DNA of 34,793 bases, taken from positions 1-34,793 of the IMG/VR virus record IMGVR_UViG_3300046516_001633. One strand, written 5' to 3'. Below, piece by piece: positions 12,088 through 19,152 of this stretch. The notes beneath the pieces were generated by a model that was not told where the DNA came from, ran no database searches, and was given only the letters and a program-made list of their open reading frames with translations. The position numbers and the translations under genes are program-made. Position 1 is the stretch's first letter. Each line of letters begins with the position of its first letter. The stretch is from a virus.

Positions 12088-12685
12088 GTTCGATGTTGTC
12101 GACGAAGTAGAGATTCTTGCCAACGCCAGTGCCGTCTGCGATGGTGAATTTCTGGATCAGCGGGTTGGTCAATCCGAAGTCCGCGAGCGGAACCACGCAG
12201 TCCGTCCACTGACCTGCGACCAATGCGGGCGCGTACTTCGTGCCACTGCCTGTAGCTACGATAACCCCGCCTTGGGGACCATCTGGCACGTCATTGATGG
12301 CTGCGAATCCCGTGGCGATGATCTGATTCGGCAGTGTCGGCTTGACGCTGTATTTGAGATACTTGAACGGCGTGGTGTCGAACTTCTTCCCCTGCGCGAA
12401 GGGTTGAAATCCGCCGTTAGCCGCGGTGATCGTGACGGCGATGCAGGTCGCGCCTGGCTTGCCGGCCTTGTTCTGGTAATCAATGGAGGCATTCCACGAG
12501 TAGTCCGATTCCCAGTTGAACTGGCCGTTCTGGTAGATCACAAAAGCCCCCGCGGCGGGAGGTGTGATCACCGGTGGCGTCACAACCGGGGGAGTGACCA
12601 CGGGCGGGACAACAGGCGTCAGCAGCGTGGCGACCTGCTGTGCGATGGCGTGGAGCTCGGAGGCGGTCAGAGTAATGGTGGCCAT
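12077..12685 (-). CDS. Pro/Val/Thr-linker protein with carbohydrate-binding-like domain
   Basis: A 202-residue protein in three parts: a short N-terminal helix (TASELHAIAQQVATLLTP); residues 24-45, a P-P-V-V-T repeat linker; and residues 47-202, a beta-sandwich-like domain (FVIYQNGQFNWESDYSW, ending NLYFVDNIELTP). The last part resembles carbohydrate-binding or galactose-binding domains that end in a FxDNIxL strand. A stiff linker joined to a binding domain suggests a surface-exposed virion or secreted protein. It is the last gene of the late operon, after lysis. The glycan target is unknown. Confidence 0.6.
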   Translation of the reverse strand: MATITLTASELHAIAQQVATLLTPVVPPVVTPPVVTPPVITPPAAGAFVIYQNGQFNWESDYSWNASIDYQNKAGKPGATCIAVTITAANGGFQPFAQGKKFDTTPFKYLKYSVKPTLPNQIIATGFAAINDVPDGPQGGVIVATGSGTKYAPALVAGQWTDCVVPLADFGLTNPLIQKFTIADGTGVGKNLYFVDNIELTP

Positions 12686-12690
12686 GGGGT

Positions 12691-13242
12691 TCAGCCTTTA
12701 TTGATTGTGGGGATGGTCGGATCGGCCTGCATGCGGCCGCGATACCAGCTGGCGATCCCCAGCACGGGCATGGCGCCTGCGCCCAATAGGGCCGCCACAG
12801 CGCCGATCATGCCAGGGATGTAGGCCAGGGCTGCGGGGTTCTTGTTCGCCAGGATGACGCCTCCATAGGCGATCAGAATGACGATAGCGACCAAGGTGAG
12901 GGTGAGGGCAGTGGCAAAACCAATAGCCGGCCGCCAGGAGTAAGTGGGCCAATGCTCGGCAGCGGCTTCGACCTGCAGAGACTTATTCACGTCCGCGGCG
13001 TTCTGCACCGCCAGCTGATTGAAGGTCGTCTCCTGGGCCAGCATGGCTTGCTGGAACTGCAGCACCAGGCTGGGATCGGCCTTCAGGGCGTCGAGCGCCT
13101 GGTCCCCGGAAGGTTTGCCGGTTACTTGCTGGGCGACCGAGATGACCTTCTGCGCCACCGCGCCGGCCTTATCGCCCCCGATCCATTGGACGATCTTCGG
13201 GACGAACTGGGCGAGCCCCAGGGCTATCGTGATCGGATCCAT
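12691..13242 (-). CDS. Holin-like 3-TM protein (GTA_holin-type)
   Basis: A 183-residue protein with an N-terminal amphipathic helix (MDPITIALGLAQFVPKIVQW), a helical middle (ADPSLVLQFQQAMLAQE), and C-terminal hydrophobic spans at about 115-137 and 145-168. The layout matches the 3-TM holin family of gene transfer agents and related phages. The ATG at 13242 shares its A with the lysozyme TAA (TAATG), so translation is coupled. It probably forms the inner-membrane lesion that releases the lysozyme. Confidence 0.75.
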   Translation of the reverse strand: MDPITIALGLAQFVPKIVQWIGGDKAGAVAQKVISVAQQVTGKPSGDQALDALKADPSLVLQFQQAMLAQETTFNQLAVQNAADVNKSLQVEAAAEHWPTYSWRPAIGFATALTLTLVAIVILIAYGGVILANKNPAALAYIPGMIGAVAALLGAGAMPVLGIASWYRGRMQADPTIPTINKG

Positions 13243-13673
13243 TATTTGGCCACCCATGTGTTCAGGTGTAGCATCTGCATTGCCCTCTCCGCCCTCTTCG
13301 GGGTCTGTTCTCGCCACCAGTCGGAGTCCCGGCCCGCCCCCGCGGCCGCGGTGTAATTCTTCGCTTCCAGGGCTGCCATGAAATCAGGCCAATGCAGTGG
13401 TCCGCTGCCCATTTGGAAGCACATGCTCACAAGCACTGCTTTGCGCACATCGCTGAGCTCGCTGTAATGGGGGAATCGAGCGGCCAGTGTTCGGGCTTCG
13501 AGAGAGTCGTGGGCGAATTGAGCATCGATTGCAGAATCACACAGGCCAGCGCCGGGTATCTTGGGATCAACCAGGCAACCAATTCCAATGGTGAGTAACC
13601 CGCGGGAATCGGGATACACATGTCTGACTCGCCCTTCCTCTTCGCCAATGAGAGCTTCGGCAAGATCGGTCAT
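13242..13673 (-). CDS. T4-type lysozyme (GH24) endolysin
   Basis: A 143-residue muramidase that hydrolyses the beta-1,4 bond between MurNAc and GlcNAc. The T4 catalytic triad spacing is exact: E13, D22 and T28 (E-x8-D-x5-T), inside EGRVRHVYPDSRGLLTIGIG. The length is close to T4 lysozyme. No signal peptide or SAR helix is seen, so export depends on the holin next to it. The start ATG overlaps the TGA of a 35-residue membrane peptide. Confidence 0.9.
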   Translation of the reverse strand: MTDLAEALIGEEEGRVRHVYPDSRGLLTIGIGCLVDPKIPGAGLCDSAIDAQFAHDSLEARTLAARFPHYSELSDVRKAVLVSMCFQMGSGPLHWPDFMAALEAKNYTAAAGAGRDSDWWREQTPKRAERAMQMLHLNTWVAK

Positions 13674-13777
13674 TTCTGACTCAGCCGCTTCTTATCGATC
13701 AAACACCTCACGCCAGTCCAAACCAGACTGGCGAAGATGCCGAGTGTATTCAACCACTCGTGGAAAGTGTCAGACAT
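13670..13777 (-). CDS. 35-residue membrane peptide in the lysis cassette
   Basis: A short frame coupled at both ends: its ATG at 13777 shares an A with the upstream TGA (TGATG), and its TGA overlaps the lysozyme ATG. It encodes MSDTFHEWLNTLGIFASLVW and then TGVRCLIDKKRLSQK, one transmembrane segment with a basic tail. Location and topology suit a lysis accessory (antiholin or pinholin-like), which is inference. Confidence 0.6.
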   Translation of the reverse strand: MSDTFHEWLNTLGIFASLVWTGVRCLIDKKRLSQK

Positions 13778-13968
13778 CAACAGTGCACGGCGACCTGCAG
13801 AGCACAGGTCAACATGACGCAATCATCCTGTGTGCGTAGACCTTCCGGCTTGCTTTCGATAGCATCCACGATGTCTTTCCAATGAGGCGACAGGCCGGCA
13901 TAGAAATCAGGGTCTGTGGCCAACGTGACCAGCTTCTTCGCTCGGTTGATGATGATGATTCCGCTCAC
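13777..13968 (-). CDS. Hypothetical protein in the lysis cassette
   Basis: A 63-residue protein with a GTG start and a strong AAGGAG 6 bases upstream. It starts MSGIIIINRAKKLVTLATDP and is soluble. It overlaps the 3-prime end of the preceding gene by 62 bases in another frame, an unusually long overlap here. Role unknown. Confidence 0.65.
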   Translation of the reverse strand: MSGIIIINRAKKLVTLATDPDFYAGLSPHWKDIVDAIESKPEGLRTQDDCVMLTCALQVAVHC

Positions 13969-14281
13969 TGAGCTCTCCTTTTAACGCATCCCTTTCCAGG
14001 GACATGACTCGTGCTTTGACGTCGGCAAAAGATCCTTGTTCAAACTTCGTCAGGCCATCGGCACACAACATCTGATAGGTCTGCCGGTCCTTCTCAGCGT
14101 TGAATGACTTCTCGAACAACCACAGATTAGTCAGCATAGATGCTGCCAATATGACAGCGACGATCAATTCGCGCGCATCTTTCGGCAGTGTGAATCGCAC
14201 GCTCTGCACGGGAGCGGTGTTGCTCTTGATGGACTCATCCTGTGAATTCGTAGGACAGTAAGTGGGCTCTTCAGCGGACAT
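13907..14281 (-). CDS. Single-TM protein of the lysis cassette
   Basis: A 124-residue protein with a cytoplasmic-looking N-terminus (about 38 residues), one TM helix near residues 39-57 (LIVAVILAASMLTNLWLF) and a charged helical C-terminal part (SFNAEKDRQTYQM...). The topology and lysis context resemble an i-spanin (Rz-like), but no Rz1-type lipoprotein was found, so the call stays generic. Confidence 0.6.
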   Translation of the reverse strand: MSAEEPTYCPTNSQDESIKSNTAPVQSVRFTLPKDARELIVAVILAASMLTNLWLFEKSFNAEKDRQTYQMLCADGLTKFEQGSFADVKARVMSLERDALKGELSERNHHHQPSEEAGHVGHRP

Positions 14282-14726
14282 GTGGAACCTGCAGCTGCCG
14301 GCAGGTTTCCGGGCTCAACTGACATTCGATGCGGGCTAACTGTGCGCTGTGGGCTTCGAGTGTTTTCCCATGATCGCCCAACGTGTCGCGAATCCACGCT
14401 GCAGCTGCAATCACGGTCGCAATCGTGAGCGCGTTCCAGGCATGATTGGCATTGCCGTTCTTGTGAATGCCACCGAAGTTTGAACCGGCGCGCCGGCCTT
14501 CCTGGAAGGCTTCTCCTCGCAGCAGGTTCACTTCCTGGCGGGTATAGCGTTCCTCATCGAGGTCCGGATCGGGTCCGCGCGTTTCCAGCGGTTTTCCGAT
14601 GTCGTGGACTGTCTTGGTCAAAGAGTCCAACTTGAGACTCAATTCCTGATACCACTGCTGCAGGAGTCGAATGCGTTTCCAGAGCGTTGATTCTTCAAGG
14701 GGTTCGTCCAAAACCGCACTCATCAT
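14271..14726 (-). CDS. Coiled-coil membrane protein upstream of lysis genes
   Basis: A 151-residue protein starting MMSAVLDEPLEESTLWKRIR. Residues 20-45 form a heptad helix, an acidic loop follows, then a hydrophobic segment near 97-112 (WNALTIATVIAAAAWI) and a helical tail. The longer frame upstream lies in the tailspike gene in another frame and is not used. Possible tail-lysis linker; no family was recognised. Confidence 0.6.
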   Translation of the reverse strand: MMSAVLDEPLEESTLWKRIRLLQQWYQELSLKLDSLTKTVHDIGKPLETRGPDPDLDEERYTRQEVNLLRGEAFQEGRRAGSNFGGIHKNGNANHAWNALTIATVIAAAAWIRDTLGDHGKTLEAHSAQLARIECQLSPETCRQLQVPHVR

Positions 14727-14776
14727 GCTACCGCCCAGCTGCCGTTTTACGAATCCTACGCTGGCTGCGGTCACGG

Positions 14777-16684
14777 TCAAGCACAGAAGTAGGTCGCGGT
14801 GATGCCGACGTTCACATTGGCGCCTACAGAGATCGCCGGCAGCAGCAGACTCGTGCCGTTGACCTGTCCTACCCCGATGACCGCATCGGTCGATCCATTG
14901 GCCACAATGACGTTGGCAGCGCCGATGGTCACTGCGATCGGCAGGCCGGTGATTGCGGTCCCGGCCGCGCATGAGAGGGACACGCTGTCGCTGATGATCA
15001 CAGTCACGGTGATCTGCTGACCGTGGTACTCGACCCGCTTGTTGCTGACCGTGAGCACGCCTCCGTGAGTCAGCGCGCCCGTTCCTGGCGTCCAAGTGTG
15101 AACACCCATGTCGACCCAATTGTCCCCATTGCGCGTGGTGACAGTGAGGTTGCCGGATGGCACCATCAACGTGTTGTTGATGCTGGTACCTACGAGCACG
15201 TTGTTCTCGGTCTCCTGAATCATCGAATTTTGCAGGGTTCCTACGAAATTGATGTTTCCCAGACTGTTGTCCGAAGAAGTACATCGGGTGAAGAACCCGT
15301 CGCAGACCACGCTCGTATTGGCAAAGATCTTGCTCGTCGACCCCGACAAGTCACATCCGTCGATTACCCATTCGGACAAGGTCTGGGCGGCATTGCCGAT
15401 GTAGAGGCCATAGGTTGATTGATGCGTCTGGGCTTCTGAGGAAACTCCCCGCAGACATACCGTGTTGGTAGGAGCAGTCGTCGTGTCAACGTAAATCAGT
15501 GATCGAATGGAGCTCGATGGCGGCGCTGAATCCAGGAAAGTGGCATCGATACTTACCTTGCTGCAGCCTTCGAAATACAGGATATCGGACGTCGCGCTGC
15601 CGCTAATATTCTGGCATTCGCCATCACGGATAGACAGAACCGTAGTGGATTGACCACTCGGTGCCACAGTCTGCAAGGTCGATGTTTGTGAAAACACGTT
15701 GTGACTGGTAAAGACGCAGGTTTTGCAACCTGCATCTGTTGCAACTTGAATGAACGTGCACGCAAACTGCAGGTAGTTTTCAGAGCCGAAGTTATAGACG
15801 ATGGCGATGCTGGCTTTGCCGTAAAAACGACAATCCTTCAAATGGATCGTCTGACTGCTCAGGTCCGTGCTGTTGCGCGCCAGGAACCAACAGGTTTTTG
15901 GATAGGTCGTGATGTCCGTACACACCACGACATTCTCGAAGATGAGGCCCACGGTCCCCGTGCAATCGAATACGTGGCCCGTGTGTTTGGCGATGATCGA
16001 TCCGGTGTTGGGCGGATTCATCGTGATCGCCAGGGGATTGCCTTCGTTGCGGATCGTGAATCCATTCGCGCTCGGCAACTGCCCTGGGCTCAAGGTGCAG
16101 TCGATGGGACCATCCAGCAGATAAGTTCCTGTGACACCGTAACGCACCAATCCACCAAAGGCGGCCGTTAGGCTTGCATACTTCGCAACCTTGACAGCGG
16201 CATTGAAGGCCGCGGTCATGGAGGTCGTGCCGGGAATCGAGTTGGTTCCGTACCGATCCACATACATCGGCGGATAGAAAAAATTGATTACGGTCACGCT
16301 CGCGGCCGTTTCCGCGGCCGTTTGCGGATACAACACCGTACCAATCAACACCTGAGTAATGAATCGAGTGAGCGTACGATTGGTTATTTCGCTCTCGACA
16401 TTGTCGACAGAACGGATCGGACTCGTCGGCGGGTCAGTGTCATTCGCAGGCGACAGCACGAACTTGTACAGCAATCCCGGATCGAGCCAGACGTTCGCTG
16501 CTCCGTTTGAATCCAGGATGATCGGGTTGTTGTTCTGTGTGACCTGTGTAGAGTCAGTCCAGGTCGGCTGTTTGGTCGAGGTGCCTGCGATGTAGGTAAA
16601 GAGTTTACCGCCCGCCAGGGGCGCTCCTGAGTTGTTCGGGTCGAGGAACTGCAGAAACATCGGCGGTGAGAGAGTGACGCTCAT
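14777..16684 (-). CDS. Tailspike / receptor-binding protein with shared N-terminal anchor
   Basis: A 635-residue protein. Residues 1-80 are a virion-anchor domain: FLDPNNSGAPLAGGKLFTYI, then PIILDSNGAANVWL and GLLYKFVL. The central part (about 150-480) is Asn/Thr/Ser-rich with repeated short strands, typical of a right-handed beta-helix spike. The C-terminal part is a trimerisation-like beta region. Such spikes bind or cleave surface polysaccharide; no catalytic residues can be assigned here. It is coupled by ATGA to the tail fibre gene upstream, which has the same anchor. Confidence 0.8.
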   Translation of the reverse strand: MSVTLSPPMFLQFLDPNNSGAPLAGGKLFTYIAGTSTKQPTWTDSTQVTQNNNPIILDSNGAANVWLDPGLLYKFVLSPANDTDPPTSPIRSVDNVESEITNRTLTRFITQVLIGTVLYPQTAAETAASVTVINFFYPPMYVDRYGTNSIPGTTSMTAAFNAAVKVAKYASLTAAFGGLVRYGVTGTYLLDGPIDCTLSPGQLPSANGFTIRNEGNPLAITMNPPNTGSIIAKHTGHVFDCTGTVGLIFENVVVCTDITTYPKTCWFLARNSTDLSSQTIHLKDCRFYGKASIAIVYNFGSENYLQFACTFIQVATDAGCKTCVFTSHNVFSQTSTLQTVAPSGQSTTVLSIRDGECQNISGSATSDILYFEGCSKVSIDATFLDSAPPSSSIRSLIYVDTTTAPTNTVCLRGVSSEAQTHQSTYGLYIGNAAQTLSEWVIDGCDLSGSTSKIFANTSVVCDGFFTRCTSSDNSLGNINFVGTLQNSMIQETENNVLVGTSINNTLMVPSGNLTVTTRNGDNWVDMGVHTWTPGTGALTHGGVLTVSNKRVEYHGQQITVTVIISDSVSLSCAAGTAITGLPIAVTIGAANVIVANGSTDAVIGVGQVNGTSLLLPAISVGANVNVGITATYFCA

Positions 16685-17754
16685 TTAGCCACCGACAATC
16701 GAATCCAGCTACCGGCCAGCATGTTGCATGCATTGCCACTAGAGGAATTTTGCGCCCAGGCAATCCCGAAGCTCCCCCCTTGGGCCTGACTGATCGCACC
16801 GCTGATGTACAGCGCGTCATTCCCTGAAGCAGCTGTCGTGATCGTAGCGGCGGTTATCTGTGCCGCTGGCGTCGTGGAAACAATCCATGCTGATTTCCCA
16901 GCAAAGGCCGCCCCATTCACCGTTCCTACAGCCAGATTTTGCGGATTGTTGACGAGCGATCCGCTTGGACTGTTTTGCAATGCAACCGAGATACCTCCCG
17001 CGCCGCTGCCCGTCCCATTGAACATCAGCAACGCTTCAAAAGCCCAACTGACCAGTGGTGCATTCGGGAAAGTGGTAAACACCAGATCCGGGTCCGTGGT
17101 CAATGTCGTTGTTGATGCACGCGCGGTGGTCGTGGTTTTGGCGATGTAGATGGCCGGCGCCCCACCGCGCAGCAGCAGGTACCGCCCTGCTCCCACAACA
17201 GCCGTCGGCTTGATGGCCGTCAAACCATCGTCGGTCGCATTACTGCTGGCATTCCAGTAGAACAAACCTCCGTATCCATCATTGACCCCCAGGAGCCCTT
17301 CAGAGCGGACAATGAGAGTCTGTCCGCCCGACAAAGGCGGGGAAACCCCTGCGCGCAGGTCCGTCAGAAGCCCGTAGGAACGCATGGCATTGGCTATCAG
17401 GTCGGCACCCGATCCGCCCGCAGGATTCGCATACGCGGTTTGTATGGTGGTCGGATCGTTGATGCCGGTGATCTGGTCAAACACCGGACCCAACTGGACA
17501 TTGTTCGCATCCGTGATGATGATCTTCAGTGCAATCCCTTGCGGTTGCCAGATCTGCACACCGACCAATCGCCCGTTGCTACCCAGGCTCAGTGGATTGG
17601 CATTCGGGGTAACGCCGGTCTGGTCTGTATAGGTAGCCGTGGGTGTTGTGGTGCCGGCCAAATACGTGTTGATCTTGCCGCCCGCGAGAACGATCCCGAT
17701 ATCCGTGAAATATTGGAATACTGCTGAGATCGGGCAGAGGAAAACGGTGGCCAT
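16681..17754 (-). CDS. Tail fibre protein with the same N-terminal anchor
   Basis: A 357-residue protein. Residues 1-85 repeat the anchor layout: VLAGGKINTYLAGTTTPTAT, Y-T-D-Q, NPLSLGSNGRLVG and ALKIIITD. The C-terminal half is beta-rich with many Ala/Thr/Ser residues and no clear enzymatic motif. It probably attaches to the virion or to the longer spike and contributes to adsorption. TGATG couples it to the ATP-grasp gene upstream. Confidence 0.75.
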   Translation of the reverse strand: MATVFLCPISAVFQYFTDIGIVLAGGKINTYLAGTTTPTATYTDQTGVTPNANPLSLGSNGRLVGVQIWQPQGIALKIIITDANNVQLGPVFDQITGINDPTTIQTAYANPAGGSGADLIANAMRSYGLLTDLRAGVSPPLSGGQTLIVRSEGLLGVNDGYGGLFYWNASSNATDDGLTAIKPTAVVGAGRYLLLRGGAPAIYIAKTTTTARASTTTLTTDPDLVFTTFPNAPLVSWAFEALLMFNGTGSGAGGISVALQNSPSGSLVNNPQNLAVGTVNGAAFAGKSAWIVSTTPAAQITAATITTAASGNDALYISGAISQAQGGSFGIAWAQNSSSGNACNMLAGSWIRLSVAK

Positions 17755-19073
17755 CAGTAAAAGAACTCCGTGGCGTATCCGAATTTCTTCAAGGTCGGAA
17801 TTTCTTCCTCCAACTTCTCCCCGATGTCATCGCGCACGATCAGGTCCGGAACGTGCAAGTCCTTCACCACATCATACGCACGCTTGCAGGCTTGTTTTAC
17901 AGTCTTGCCGACACCGGTCACGACCGCAAGATAATCTCCCGTGGATACCCAGGTCTTCTTCTCGACCAACTTGTCTCCGGCCATGTCGGGCATGGTGGAA
18001 ATCTTGACGGCCTGCGGGGCAATGAACTTGCGATTCGCGTTGCCAACACCATAGACCGGCACACCGTCCGTCTCAGCCTTGGTCATCTTCGAATACGGAT
18101 AGTCGGGCATCGAGAGCACGATCCCGCAGGCGTGGCGGGTGTCTACTTCGAGGGTATCCTTCCCCTCACAGGCGTCAAACATCCACTGCACCGGATCTCC
18201 CGTATGCGTGGCCCACATGATGTTGGCGGCGGGCCAGCCCAATCGACAGGTGAATTCCAACGGCCACGCCTGCCCTTCTTCATCCACGATGCAGTTGATA
18301 TCGACGTCTCCGAGATGGCCCAGCTTCACCAGTTCCTTTTCTAGCGGGGCGAGTACGTCTTTCCCGAGGGCGGAGTGATCGACATACTTCATGACCGTTC
18401 CGGCTTCCCCGCAGTTGGGGCCGTAGTTGCCGGAACAGAACTTCTTGTGTTCGAAGTTCTCGTTGTACTTACCGATAAACCCCTTTGCGCCCATCCAGCG
18501 GGAGACGCCAATCTCCACGCCGGGAATGAACTTCTGAAGCATCACCGGACCCTTGGGGTTCAACTTCAACTTCTGCCAGCGCTGCAGACGCGCGATCATG
18601 TCCGCGGGAGACTTCCCACAATATGACAGGCTCTTGTCGTCTTCGTCTCCCAGAGTCTTGAAGACATACCGTTCCTCGGTCTTGCGGACGTGAGCTTCCG
18701 CTTCCTGCAATGAGTTAAATTGCTTGTATTCGGGGACTTCGATGCCGACCTTCTTTAGCAGTTCCATCCCCTGGATTCGCTTGATTTCGAGGTCTGCGGA
18801 GGCCACCGAAGGACCAAACACCTTCACTCCTTTGGCCCTGAACATATCCAGTTTCTTCATGAAGTCGTGGTTGCCGGTGGGTAACACCAAGTCTGCCCAG
18901 CTCATGGACGACAGCCAGTTTGTGACCCGATCCACTCCCCTAAATCCCTCCCCGGTGGTAGGGTTGCACTCAGGTGAGAGCCACAGGCGCACCTGGTGGC
19001 CTGCCCGCTGGGCACGCACCGCGAATGCGAGGCCTTCGCCAACACTGTCCATGTTCAGAATTAGGACCTTCAA
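17754..19073 (-). CDS. ATP-grasp ligase, PurD (GAR synthetase)-like
   Basis: A 439-residue protein with a TTG start: KVLILNMDSVGEGLAFA (Rossmann-type pre-ATP-grasp), then VFGPSVASADLEIKRIQG (as PurD), KTLGDEDDK in the nucleotide-loop region, VMLQKFIPGVEIGVSRW, and DVDINCIVDEEGQAWPLEFT near the metal site. Glycinamide ribonucleotide synthetase joins an amine to glycine using ATP; relatives ligate other carboxylates and amines. No other purine genes are present and it lies between ejection and tail genes, so a virion or host-surface modification role is as plausible as nucleotide synthesis. That is inference; the ATP-grasp call is firm. Confidence 0.8.
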   Translation of the reverse strand: MKVLILNMDSVGEGLAFAVRAQRAGHQVRLWLSPECNPTTGEGFRGVDRVTNWLSSMSWADLVLPTGNHDFMKKLDMFRAKGVKVFGPSVASADLEIKRIQGMELLKKVGIEVPEYKQFNSLQEAEAHVRKTEERYVFKTLGDEDDKSLSYCGKSPADMIARLQRWQKLKLNPKGPVMLQKFIPGVEIGVSRWMGAKGFIGKYNENFEHKKFCSGNYGPNCGEAGTVMKYVDHSALGKDVLAPLEKELVKLGHLGDVDINCIVDEEGQAWPLEFTCRLGWPAANIMWATHTGDPVQWMFDACEGKDTLEVDTRHACGIVLSMPDYPYSKMTKAETDGVPVYGVGNANRKFIAPQAVKISTMPDMAGDKLVEKKTWVSTGDYLAVVTGVGKTVKQACKRAYDVVKDLHVPDLIVRDDIGEKLEEEIPTLKKFGYATEFFY

Positions 19074-19152
19074 ATGTTAGTCTTCTTGTGGATTCTGTCG
19101 GTTCTGCTCGCATACGGTGTAGGGGTCGCAGCGGCGAATGCAACACACGAGA

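Noticed and set aside
12060-12100. Bidirectional terminator at the convergent operon ends
   Set aside because: The genes overlap by 11 bases and no stem with a T-run is visible.
14727-15284. N-terminal extension of the 14271 frame (337 residues)
   Set aside because: It overlaps the tailspike gene out of frame with His/Arg-rich shadow composition; the ATG at 14726 is the sensible start.
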